A stretch of 64,000 nucleotides of DNA from Physella acuta (lineage: Eukaryota > Mollusca > Gastropoda > Physidae). Within the stretch, counting starts at the first letter, position 1. Every line of letters starts with the position of its first letter. Made by a program: the position numbers and the translations under genes. Below the pieces are notes generated by a model. It did no database searches. It was not told the origin of the DNA and was given only the letters and a program-made list of their open reading frames with translations. The stretch is from contig NW_026732030.1 of assembly GCF_028476545.1 (NCBI RefSeq), forward strand, positions 806,001 to 870,000, given 5' to 3'. Below, in pieces: positions 26,383-37,627 of this stretch.

Positions 26383-29300
26383 ATGGGGATCCTAAATGTT
26401 GTAGGGCTACTACTAATTTATCCATCCTCACTTTTTGTCTTTAAATTGGTATCCGCAGAACAGTGCAAGTTTATTTCACCATGTACTTGTTCAACACCTT
26501 CTTATGATATATCGTTAGATCCTTTAATGGTTTTAAGAAAAAAGTAAGTTAAAATAATACTATTACTATTATTTTTATTAAAAAAAAATGTTCAGGTCAG
26601 CTGATCTGATGCTAGTCACATGATCATTTTTTTGACAGTTTAAGGGGGTGTTATATAGTTATATAGGCCTAATGATGATATATTCAATATTTTTATACTT
26701 ATAAATAATATTAAACTTAATAAGGCCAAGTTTTGACCATTAATATTGCTTCAATGTTAAAATTGCTCCAGTGGTCAGTCTACCTTGATCTTCTCTCATG
26801 TTTAAAGGACATTTACTTAGATATGTTACATATTATCATCATTATGATATTACCAACAAACAAGTTATGAGAAATTATTTAACATTATTTTTTCCAGTCA
26901 ATCACTTTACGTTGCAGACTCAAAATATGGATACTACTTGCAACCATGCAACAAGAATGCAACAGAATGTGGTCCTGATTTAAGCATGACTGTAAGTGAA
27001 GGTTTAGCCAAACATAAGTTTGCTAATTAATTTAGATGGTCACCTGCAATGACATCAAACAGTTGGGGAGGGTGAACTTCAGATTTGAGAGACAATGTGC
27101 AGAGTGTAAAGTAAGAGTTTAAAAATTTGATATAGTATATGTTTTATTTATTAGGAACTTCTTTTTAACGTGTTGGGGGGGGGGGGGGGGTTGGGTAAAA
27201 TCAACTAAAAATTTGTAATGTCATTTATGAAAGAACCGTATTTTGTCAGATAACCACCCATTTTTATGCAGTTAGTATTGCCAATCATCCTTAGACTCTT
27301 GCTAGGTTAAGAAAGACAGTTGATGTAGTTATTTATAAGGTAAAACAATCTATATATATAATTCTCTTCTGGGAGACGCTAGAAAACAAGCTGTAAACGC
27401 GCTCCCTACCATCCCCACCCCTACATGGTCTTAGTGAGCTGTGGTTCACGCTATGTTTACCTTCGTGGAGTCGGGTTTAGTGACGGCTATTAGGGGCAGA
27501 TAATTTAGTTTGAAACGATTTTAAACGGCGGGGGGGGGGGGGGGGGGCGGTTATGGTCCTTAACGAGCTACTTATAGTGTTTTAAAGAAATATTTTCAGT
27601 GTCAGCATTGGTACTGTCGAATTCACAAATTATGAATTACTGAAAAGTAGAAAAAACAACAACTAAATAGCGCCGTATGTTATGCCGCGGGCCGGCTCGT
27701 TAAAAATAAAATACTTAATACTAAGGTCTCTATTATATCTATTATGGATATGGTCAGTGTTAAATATTTGTACTCATTACAATGGGACGGAGTGGTCTAG
27801 CAGTAGAGAGCTGGACTGCCAATCCGTAAGTCTCGAGTTCGAATCCAGGTTCAAGTCAATAGAACGTCCCTTAGTCCACCCAACTCTGATGGGTACCTAA
27901 CTCATGTTAGGGAAAGTAAAGGCAGCTGGGCATAGTGCTGACCACACTATCTCTTCATATGCCGAGGTCACAGAAACAAGTGAACTCTACTTCACTTGCC
28001 CTATAGACCATCAGGTTTGAAAGGGAACTTTACGTTTTACACATTACAAAAACAAAATTTGTCATGTTTTACTAGAACAAATATGTTGATATTCTTGGTT
28101 CTGCTCACACCAGAAGTTGTCAAAGGTTTTTAATTAATACTTTAATTATGGGTGCTGAGAGGTCCGTAAAAAACATTTGTTATAATTTTCACTTAATTAC
28201 AACTGGAAAATTAGTTAAACAAATTTAACACTGAATTAACTCTAACATTTTAGGCCTGTCAAGTTGACAATAACACACCACCAAATAAATATGGCATAGG
28301 CAAGGTAGATGGTAACACTGCTGAGTCATCAGATACCAATAATTTTACTCTAAAGAATACTTTTGGGACTAACACTGATACTAGGTAAGCAGTTTTTCTT
28401 TATTTTATTTTTCTACTTGTTCATTTGTACTTTTATTGTTATCCAAACTAAAGTGAGTCATCTTATAATTAATATATATTTTAAAACAGAAAGTGCAAGC
28501 AGCCTGTAAATTTAGGACCATTATGACTAAAAATTAAATCCTAGTTCTAGATTTCTAGCATTGCATTAACACACAAGGATATAAAAAATAGGAAGGAAAA
28601 AATACAAAGCCAACTTGTTTGTCACCATGTTTTGTCTAAAGCACCATTTGTTCAAACACACTTAAGTGCCTAGTTGTAAGATAAGTTGCATTTCAAGGCT
28701 GACTTAAATTTTAAGATTGTTGCAATAGCAGATAAACTCACACTGAATTTAGAGTGTTAAAGTTTATACTTAAGCTTATCAAAAGTAGTCACTAAGTTTT
28801 GATAGATAATAGATTTTGGGTTAAATGTTACACAGCTTAAACTGAACAAATTACAGATTTAAGCAATTCTACTTCCAGTTTTAGGGTGGTGTACAGTACA
28901 GATGTTTTACATTTTATGTTGAACATAACTGTTCTTAAACTGGTACATTGTGGTAGGTGGTCAGACTAAGAGGTTGTATTCCTGTTAAAATAGTAATAGG
29001 GTTCTAGTTAAGGATGATTCTGGGAGGAAGTGTAATTCAGAATGAAGTCATTTTAACCCACACAAGTACAATTTATTTTTCTATATTGAATTGGCTGAAG
29101 GAAGGTTAGATAGTTAACTGTGACTTTATGTGTGGTAAAAAGATTAACCATAGTGTCAAAGTTATGTTGATCAGATAATATGATGTTGTGGATTAACCCT
29201 TTGAGCCCTCCAGGCCGGTAAACCGGCTTCAACATTAAACATATATGTCTGAAAAGCCGGTTTTCCGGCCCGATGATCTAGCGTCATATTTCTAGCAGCC

Positions 29301-31790
29301 GGGTATACCGTCTAATTAAATATAATTAGCGGAAGACTGACTAAAACTGCGCATATGTCTTTTGAGTGCGGGATTATGATTTTAAAAATTGATTTTTAGG
29401 AAAAGTGAAAGTGTTTACATTTCATAGCAATGCCGCCGAAACGAAAAGCTGAGCCACAGCCGTCGAATTCATCACAAAAAGTTGGTGCAAAAGATGAAGC
29501 AAAAGACCAAAATATCAACAAAAGAAGAATGACTGCATCTCAGGCAATACAACTACTTATTGATTCTGATGAAGAAGATAATATTCCTGGTCTATATTTT
29601 GATGATAGTGACGTTGAATTTGAGACTGAACACAGTGACATTGAAATTGACAGTGACAATGAAACTGATCAAGTACGTTTTGATGCACGTGGTGTCAAGG
29701 ACAAAGATTTGCCGAAACGGAAACAAAATGTTTACTGTTGCAAAACATGCGAAGTTTTTCTTTGCATCGGGTCTGGCAGTGATAACTGTTTTGAAAGTTA
29801 TCACACAAAAGTGGCCCTCTGGCGTTGAACTAGTATGGCCAGCAATCAATAATAACAAAACAATTACTAAATGTAAATTGGTTTCTTCTATGTTCTATCA
29901 AAACAATAATTATACGTTCGTTTTATATACATTGTTCTGTTCAAACATTGTAAAAAAAAAATAAAGAATTTCAGAATCTTGCTGCATTGTTGTTTGGCTT
30001 GATTATCTTAAACGGTTCAAAAGTTATCGGCAAAGTTAGAAGCAGATAAGTCAAAATTGGTTTGGCCCTGGGAGCTCAGGAAATGGGAGAAATTAGGCCA
30101 GGGAGACCAGGGCTCAAAGGGTTAAGCTTATTTCAAGTATCAATCACAACCATTTACTGTATATTCATCCATAATACTAAATACTGTCATGTACCCAAAC
30201 ACTCACTTGTTGCAGCCCTGATTTTTTGATATTGTAAACAGTGATCCTGTAATACACTCTGTTCAGTAACTGATAGCATATTTACACAATAATTATAAGT
30301 GCAAGTAATACAAATTTCATTTATTCCAGGACTTCACTGCTTACAATTGTATGTAGCTCAAAACAAGATGAATTTATATTTGAAAAGGAGGACCCTACCA
30401 ATACCTATGTAAGCTATGCTTTAGAAACTTAACTTTATAATTATTTTATTGGTATGTAATTTATATAGTACGCTCCAACATTGTTTGCATATTGATACTT
30501 TAGAAAATAGTTCAACACTGTTTATAAAAAAATGGTATTTCAATTAATTTTAACCACCATCATCAGCATTTTACATTAAACACCCGCTTTGCCTGCCCAT
30601 CCAGCAAAAGTTCTAGTGGATTGAGTGTTGGATCCATTCTTGTTATTTTGTAAGTGTTTGTTGTAGCCTTCACATTTTAATTAGATAATTTCCAGTTTTC
30701 ATTTATATTGATAATGCTAGTCTATAAATTCCAATTAGGGTAGTCCACATAAGACAGTAAAGGTTATCTGACACATTAACTTTAAATGGAAGGAATGATA
30801 GTTTAGCAAGATGGTGTCTTTATTTTGTGACAATATGGGAGTGGGGGCACAATTATCTCATGAAAATTATTTTGGACAACAGCTCATAATCTGTTATCTA
30901 CATTAATTTTAACTAAAGATAATAATGAAAACAATCTTTTATTCAGTTGAATAAAATAACTCGCCTTATCAGTGAAAACAAGTAAGAATAATTGTTTTCA
31001 TCATCCAGAAGTTTGTGTTTGTCTACTATGACTAAGTTTATTGAAAAAGAGTCTAGTTTCTATAATAATGTACTGTATGTAAAATGCTGTAGGTTATTTT
31101 TTCCTGCCACAGGTTTTTTGTGTTTATACTGGTGTACCTGATTGGTGGTGTCTTGTTCCTCAAATATGTGAGGAAAGCCCAGGGTGCAGAGGTCATTCCC
31201 AATGTTGAATTTTGGAAAGAACTCCCATCCCTCATTAAGGTGAGTTGTCACTTGGGTTGATTATTTTTGTTTAAGGCCACAGTATAGAACATTGAAATGA
31301 TTCAACCACATCATGATGTCATGAGCCTTGCTGTTTATGTATTAAGGGCACAATGTGAAGTTTTTGTCTGGCCTATGTTAGGGTGAAGATAATTTAACCA
31401 CCACTGTTGGAGAAACTAGCCCAGAGCTGAGTTGCCTGGTTGGCTCTTGTCAGTGGCCTTTGTTTGTGGGACAACTGGCAAATCACTACTAAGCAATCTT
31501 AGAATTATTTATTTTACTTTGTAAATTAATTAAGATCAACTATTTATCTCGTTTGTATAATGAGAAGAATTAAGTTGAAAAATGCATCAATACATTTTCT
31601 TGATTCTTAAATTCTTTACATACATTTTTTAGAGAAGTTTTGACTGTTTTAGATGTTTATTAAGTTAATTATGCTACATTTATTAAAACAAATCAGTGAA
31701 TGCATACAAATATCTTCAATTTTTCCACAGGATGGTGTCTTGTTTACCTGCCGCGGATGTAAAGCAGAGACGACATATGAGAAAATTTGA
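26383..31790 (+). CDS. M6PR: Cation-dependent mannose-6-phosphate receptor homologue (8 exons)
   Basis: Exons 26383-26543, 26898-26991, 27036-27110, 28254-28384, 30330-30408, 30567-30649, 31113-31239 and 31731-31790 join in phase to about 270 residues (human 277). A signal peptide (MGILNVVGLLLIYPSSLFVF...) leads into a Cys-rich luminal MRH domain. Its C-terminal signature is present: Arg then SLLTIVC, an acidic EKED, NTYHF and RFACP, corresponding to the Arg, Glu and Tyr that contact mannose 6-phosphate in this family. One membrane helix (about GSILVILFFVFILVYLIGGV) precedes a tail with IPNVEFWKELPSLIKDG, close to the FPHLAFWQDLGNLVADG of vertebrate M6PR. The receptor carries lysosomal hydrolases from the trans-Golgi. 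The tail is shorter than in mammals and ends in YEKI, a YxxI-type sorting motif, instead of an acidic dileucine. Introns carry three transposable elements. Confidence 0.85.
27349..27700 (+). mobile_element. Helentron-like element, copy 2, in a receptor intron
   Basis: Same start (TCTATATATATAATTCTCTT) and same hairpin-plus-GGGCCGGCTCGT end as at 17,245-17,557. It has extra internal sequence (about 27,460-27,515) and a longer poly-G tract. It is more diverged than copies 1 and 3 are from each other. Confidence 0.6.
27784..28040 (+). mobile_element. tRNA-derived SINE, near full length
   Basis: The head holds RNA polymerase III promoter boxes: an A-box-like TGGTCTAGCAGTAGAG and a B box GAGTTCGAATCC. 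A body (GGTACCTAACTCATGTTAGG, GTGCTGACCACACTATCTCT) and a tail ending near GACCATCAGG follow. Related copies lie at 6524-6664, about 21705-21800 and 57640-57848. It sits in the receptor intron between 27110 and 28254. Confidence 0.7.
29197..30121 (+). mobile_element. piggyBac-type DNA transposon, internally deleted
   Basis: Thirteen-base terminal inverted repeats (CCCTTTGAGCCCT ... AGGGCTCAAAGGG) are flanked by TTAA at 29193-29196 and 30122-30125, the hallmark target duplication of piggyBac. The element is only 925 bp. Its single frame keeps the N-terminal start and the C-terminal Cys-rich tail but lacks the catalytic core. It lies in the receptor intron between 28384 and 30330 on the same strand as the gene. 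Subterminal palindromes (CCGGTAAACCGG, GCCGGTTTTCCGGC) may be transposase-binding sites. Confidence 0.85.
29430..29828 (+). CDS. Truncated piggyBac protein, N-terminal acidic region joined to the C-terminal Cys-rich domain (132 aa)
   Basis: The frame starts MPPKRKAEPQPSNSSQKVG, with a basic nuclear-type start and then an acidic Asp/Glu stretch (about residues 45-85, typical of piggyBac N-termini). It ends with VYCCKTCEVFLCI...CFESYHTK, which matches the last part of the piggyBac zinc-binding C-terminal domain (CxxC, LC, C, YH). The DDD/D catalytic region, normally several hundred residues, is absent, so no transposition activity is expected. The join is in frame. If expressed, it could still bind the element's ends; that is inference. 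Confidence 0.6.
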   Translation: MPPKRKAEPQPSNSSQKVGAKDEAKDQNINKRRMTASQAIQLLIDSDEEDNIPGLYFDDSDVEFETEHSDIEIDSDNETDQVRFDARGVKDKDLPKRKQNVYCCKTCEVFLCIGSGSDNCFESYHTKVALWR

Positions 31791-33139
31791 AAAGGATATC
31801 TGTCATGCAGGTTTAGGGCTCAGTATCAGTCAGCTGTGACTAACAGAAAGAATCAGTTTCACAACAAGGGCCAAAAGGCTCATGACTTTTTTGTGTATGT
31901 TAGAAAGTATGGCTGACGTATAATTGTAATTGAACTATGCAAGTAAAGGTCTCTTTGAAAGTTGGATGAATGCTATATGAAACAAAATTGTTGCCTTTTT
32001 ATGCTTATATGCATGTATTGAAAATATATGTCACTCATAAAATGATCTTGAATGAGACCTATAAGTATTCTATTTATCCTGAATGATCTTGAATGAAACC
32101 TATAAATGTTCTATTAATTTATCCTAAATGATATTGAATGAGATCTATAAATATTCTATTCATTTATCCTGAATGATCTTGAATGAAACCTAAATGTTCT
32201 ATTCATCTAACGCTTTGTCTTGAAACATGACTGTCACTAAATTACACAATGATATTGAATAGGATCAATACATACTCTATTTACCAATTGCCTAGCAACT
32301 GTCAAGGAATCTCTGGTCTTTAATTTATTCAAAATTGTTCTCTATAGTTTTTGACAAGAAAGATCTTTAAAAGCCATCTGTTATACACAACTGTAATCTC
32401 AGCATTTATCACTTTTCATTATGTACATTAAGTATATGATTAATATAACTCATTTACTATAATCTGCTTTGATCCAATATTTATATTGTTTGTTTTTTGT
32501 CATCCATTTGCAATGGAGCATATATTTAGAGTCTTGTTTTCTTTAAGTAGTAAATTAACAGATATTATGTTAAATCAGATTTTTTTGTTTTGTTTCCTGT
32601 CCTCTATTTTGGTGGCCCAAAATTGAGCATAATGGAAATGTAGATGCGGCTTCATAGCAATCTGGTTTATAAAAGTAAACATGATCTCTATAAGCAATAC
32701 ATGTTTTATTTTGTTTTCTATCTTTTGATTCTGTATTTTTTCAGAAATCATAGTTTTTATTTGGTTCTTTATTTTTTCACACCAAAATGTTATGATTTTC
32801 TTTAATTCTGAATTTTTCACAGGTTATTAAGATGTATTTTTGTTTGGTTCTGTATTTTTACAGTTTTTTTTTCTTAAAACATAAGAATCACCTGTTGTAG
32901 CTTTACCAATGTAAAGCTAAAGCTTACGTGAAGAGTTTGAACAAAAATTTGTGTAATAATATCTGTTTACAATGGATGTGTGTGGCAAGGAAGTTTAAGT
33001 TCTGTCTTCTATTTGAGATCATGATGTTTTAAAGGTTTTTAATTTACCATATTTGCCTTGTATAATTATCACATTTATTTTTGCCACGTTGTCAACTAAA
33101 TCTAAAAAAATTTACCTCCCGAGTTGCAGATCTGAACCT
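31791..33139. other. 3' flank of the receptor gene with imperfect repeats
   Basis: AT-rich, probably including the 3' untranslated region. About four degenerate copies of a unit containing ATGATCTTGAATGAAACCTA and TTCTATT occur at 32,040-32,215. T-rich words (TTTTTATTTGGTTCT) recur at 32,690-32,870. No coding exon is supported. Confidence 0.4.
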
Positions 33140-33960
33140 ACTCAGATTTACTAGATGTCTAAATCTCATTTACAACACTAAATTAAGTGAAGTTTTTCAG
33201 TGAAAGTAATTAGCTAACTCAGATTTACTAGATATCTAAATCTCATTTACAACACTAAATTAAGTGAAGTTTTTCAGTGAAAGTAATTAGCTAACTCAGA
33301 TTTACTAGATATCTAAATCTCATTTACAACACTAAATTAAGTGAAGTTTTTCAGTGAAAGTAATTAGCTAACTCAGATTTACTAGATATCTAAATCTCAT
33401 TTACAACACTAAATTAAGTGAAGTTTTTCAGTGAAAGTAATTAGCTAACTCAGATTTACTAGATATCTAAATCTCATTTACAACACTAAATTAAGTGAAG
33501 TTTTTCAGTGAAAGTAATTAGCTAACTCAGATTTACTAGATATCTAAATCTCATTTACAACACTAAATTAAGTGAAGTTTTTCAGTGAAAGTAATTAGCT
33601 AACTCAGATTTACTAGATATCTAAATCTCATTTACAACACTAAATTAAGTGAAGTTTTTCAGTGAAAGTAATTAGCCAACTCAGATTTACTAGATATCTA
33701 AATCTCATTTATAACACTAAATTAAGTGAAGTTTTTCAGTGAAAGTAATTAGCTAACTCAGATTTACTAGATTTCTAAATCTTATTTACAACACTAAATT
33801 AAACTCAGATGTTTTAGATGTTGTCCAGATTACGCTAGTTTAGGTGAAGTTTTTCTGTGAAGGTAACAAATTCAGATTGACTAGATTTCCAACAATAAAT
33901 TAGGTGAAGTTTTTTTTACTTAATTAATGTAATTAGCCAACTCAGATATGGTTGTAATTA
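33140..33960. repeat. Tandem array, 77-bp unit
   Basis: The unit starts ACTCAGATTTACTAGATATC. Successive copies begin every 77 bases (33140, 33217, ...), about eight nearly identical copies up to 33,756, followed by decayed partial copies to about 33,960. No long open frame. Confidence 0.95.
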
Positions 33961-34904
33961 AATTTGGCTGTGTCGCTGCATTCACTTGTCTTACTGTGAT
34001 TGGTGCTCATCATCAGAACCCAGAAAATTAAATAATCACAAGCGGTTTCAGGGTAAACAGTTTTAAAAACAATTTAAATATAAAACAGTTATATTATTCT
34101 GTATGATAATTTAGTTTGATATTTTTTAAGTTAAATTTTAGTGAAGTAATGGCCAGTCAGGTTTTGCCCCCATGTTTTACAATTTTGTGATTAGAAATAT
34201 TACTAGTATTGATTCTTTTTTGTATTATTACATTCCCTTACACTTTCTGTAACTTTTTTTCTTTCTTACTGATACTAACATATTTTTTGATGAATCATTT
34301 TCTAAGAGCATAATTAAATTTCAGTATGAAAAAAACTAGTTTTGAATTTGCTTTAAAAAAAGAAAATTGTTTGTGGTTGACTTGCTAAGATGTTGGTGAA
34401 AAATGATTTCTTCTTTGTTCTTAATTGTAGTGTTAGAAGAGATACCCTCCAACACAACCAAGTATTACATGTCAACTTTTTATGCATCATATAGGCAGTG
34501 ACTCCAATTTCAACCTACTTTTCTTTTGGGATTTGCTTTCATGGCCTTTGTTGAACCAAGGCAGCAGTTGTTTGATTTTGGAGTTGTCTCTCCTAGATGA
34601 GTGGCCTCATATCGAGCCTCATCTCTCCAGGTTTTTAACTTGGGACTTTTCTGTTCAGCAACCATGATCTTAACCGACCCGATTACACCCACCTCCAAAA
34701 AATGATGTAGTAAGTTTCTGTATTTTCACAATGTTGCTTTATGCAACTAAATAAAATCTATGTCACAGCTTTAACAAAATATCATAACCAGTGGTTATAA
34801 AAACTTGTTGTTTTCCCAAATAAAAACAGTGTCTAAGGCAACTTAACACCCAAATAAATAGTTTGTCAGTGAGAATTGTTTTGTCACCATAGACAAATAT
34901 TACA
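33961..34904. other. Intergenic stretch between the 77-bp and 42-bp arrays
   Basis: AT-rich with no supported exon. A less AT-biased segment at 34,500-34,690 has frames of about 60 codons on both strands and may be an old interspersed repeat, but no defining ends were seen. AATAAA on the plus strand occurs at about 34,749. Confidence 0.3.
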
Positions 34905-37168
34905 GCCTGGATATAAGCCTTCACACAAGCCTTAGCCCAGCAACATGTCTGGATATAAGCCTCCACACTAGCCTCAGCCCAACAACATGTCTGGATATAA
35001 GCCTCCACACAAGCCTCAGCCCAGCAACATGTCTGGATATAAGCCTCCACACAAGCCTCAGCCCAGCAACATGTCTGGATATAAGCCTCCACACTAGCCT
35101 CAGCCCAACAACATGTCTGGATATAAGCCTCAGCCCAGCAACATGTCTGGATATAAGCCTCCACACTAGCCTCAGCCCAGCAACATGTCTGGATATAAGC
35201 CTCCACACTAGCCTCAGCCCAACAACATGTCTGGATATAAGCCTCCACACAAGCCTCAGCCCAACAACATGTCTGGATATAAGCCTCCACACTAGCCTCA
35301 GCCCAACAACATGTCTGGATATAAGCCTCCACACAAGCCTCAGCCCAACATGTCTGGATATAAGCCTCCACACAAGCCTCAGCCCAACATGTCTGGATAT
35401 AAGCCTCCACACTAGCCTCAGCCCAGCAACATGTCTGGATATAAGCCTCCACACTAGCCTCAGCCCAACAACATGTCTGGATATAAGCCTCCACACAAGC
35501 CTCAGCCCAACATGTCTGGATATAAGCCTCCACACTAGCCTCAGCCCAGCAACATGTCTGGATATAAGCCTCCACACAAGCCTCAGCCCAACAACATGTC
35601 TGGATATAAGCCTCCACACTAGCCTCAGCCCAGCAACATGTCTGGATATAAGCCTCCACACTAGCCTCAGCCCAACAACATGTCTGGATATAAGCCTCCA
35701 CACAAGCCTCAGCCCAGCAACATGTCTGGATATAAGCCTCCACACTAGCCTCAGCCCAACAACATGTCTGGATATAAGCCTCCACACAAGCCTCAGCCCA
35801 GCAACATGTCTGGATATAAGCCTCCACACTAGCCTCAGCCCAGCAACATGTCTGGATATAAGCCTCCACACTAGCCTCAGCCCAACAACATGTCTGGATA
35901 TAAGCCTCCACACTAGCCTCAGCCCAGCAACATGTCTGGATATAAGCCTCCACACTAGCCTCAGCCCAGCAACATGTCTGGATATAAGCCTCAGCCCAGC
36001 AACATGTCTGGATATAAGCCTCCACACTAGCCTCAGCCCAACAACATGTCTGGATATAAGCCTCCACACAAGCCTCAGCCCAGCAACATGTCTGGATATA
36101 AGCCTCCACACACGCCTCAGCCCAGCTATCTGTCTGGATATAAGCCTCCACACTAGCCTCAGCCCAACAACATGTCTGGATATAAGCCTCCACACAAGCC
36201 TCAGCCCAGCAACATGTCTGGATATAAGCCTCCACACTAGCCTCAGCCCAACATGTCTGGATATAAGCCTCCACACTAGCCTCAGCCCAGCAACATGTCT
36301 GGATATAAGCCTCCACACTAGCCTCAGCCCAACAACATGTCTGGATATAAGCCTCCACACTAGCCTCAGCCCAACAACATGTCTGGATATAAGCCTCAGC
36401 CCAGCAACATGTCTGGATATAAGCCTCCACACTAGCCTCAGCCCAACAACATGTCTGGATATAAGCCTCCACACTAGCCTCAGCCCAACAACATGTCTGG
36501 ATATAAGCCTCCACACTAGCCTCAGCCCAGCAACATGTCTGGATATAAGCCTCCACACAAGCCTCAGCCCAACAACATGTCTGGATATAAGCCTCCACAC
36601 AAGCCTCAGCCCAACAACATGTCTGGATATAAGCCTCAGCCCAGCAACATGTCTGGATATAAGCCTCCACACTAGCCTCAGCCCAACAACATGTCTGGAT
36701 ATAAGCCTCCACACTAGCCTCAGCCCAGCAACATGTCTGGATATAAGCCTCCACACTAGCCTCAGCCCAACAACATGTCTGGATATAAGCCTCCACACTA
36801 GCCTCAGCCCAACAACATGTCTGGATATAAGCCTCCACACAAGCCTCAGTCCAGCAACATGTCTGGATATAAGCCTCCACACAAGCCTCAGCCCAACAAC
36901 ATGTCTGGATATAAGCCTCCACACTAGCCTCAGTCCAGCAACATGCCTGGATATAAGCCTCAGCCCAGCAACATGCCTGGATATAAGCCTCCACACTAGC
37001 CTCAGCCCAACAACATGTCTGGATATAAGCCTCCACACTAGCCTCAGTCCAGCAACATGCCTGGATATAAGCCTCCACACTAGCCTCAGCCCAACATGTC
37101 TGGATATAAGCCTCAGCCCAGCAACATGCCTGGATATAAGCCTCCACACAAGCCTCAGCCTAGCAACA
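34905..37168. repeat. Tandem array, 42-bp unit, open in two minus-strand frames
   Basis: The unit contains GGATATAAGCCTCCACAC and GCCTCAGCCCAACAACATGT. About 54 copies occur. Length variants lack 3 bases (one AAC) or about 12-15 bases; in every case I checked the change is a multiple of three. On the minus strand one frame stays open for 794 codons (repeat EASVEAYIQTCCWA) and another for 742 codons (repeat RLVWRLISRHVVGL). The first runs about 50 codons into unique DNA before stopping at 34763. No signal peptide, promoter or splice structure is seen, so I treat it as a satellite rather than a gene. Confidence 0.93.
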
Positions 37169-37627
37169 TATGTGTTAAGTTGATGAAGTACTGACTAAAT
37201 CAAACGTACACTTATCATTTGGTTAACTACACACAGCCTTGGTGACAAACTTTGTTTTCTAAATAAAAGAATTTCTAACCAACATAAGTTGTGTATTGAA
37301 CAACACAACAGCTTTGTTGACAGTGACGGTGTTTGTTTCTAAGTAAAATAATTCTAAATAAAATAAGACCACTATAAAGTTGTAATCATTTATTCTTGTT
37401 TCTTACCATTGATATTTATGTTTATCAGATCTATAGCCCCGTAACAACTGCATTAAAACATGTTCTTTAGCTGACCTTTCTAATTAATCAGTAACAGACT
37501 AGAACACATTATCCAAGTCGTTTGACGGCCATTAGTCACTCAGCGCCGCATCTAGACCAAACGAGGACACCATTGTTTACTTTTTGACCCCGCCTTCACC
37601 CCATTATGGACAAACACGACCCCGCCT
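37169..37627. other. 3' flank of the prokineticin-like gene
   Basis: Downstream (minus strand) of the stop at 37628. A minus-strand AATAAA lies near 37,390, giving a 3' untranslated region of about 240 bases that would end before the 42-bp array. A 32-base direct repeat (37586-37617 and 37618-37649) straddles the stop codon. Confidence 0.5.

Noticed and set aside
34763-37149. Two very long minus-strand frames (794 and 742 codons) as protein-coding genes
   Set aside because: They arise because the 42-bp unit is a multiple of three without stops in those frames. No promoter, signal peptide or splice structure supports translation. Kept as a finding, not as a CDS.
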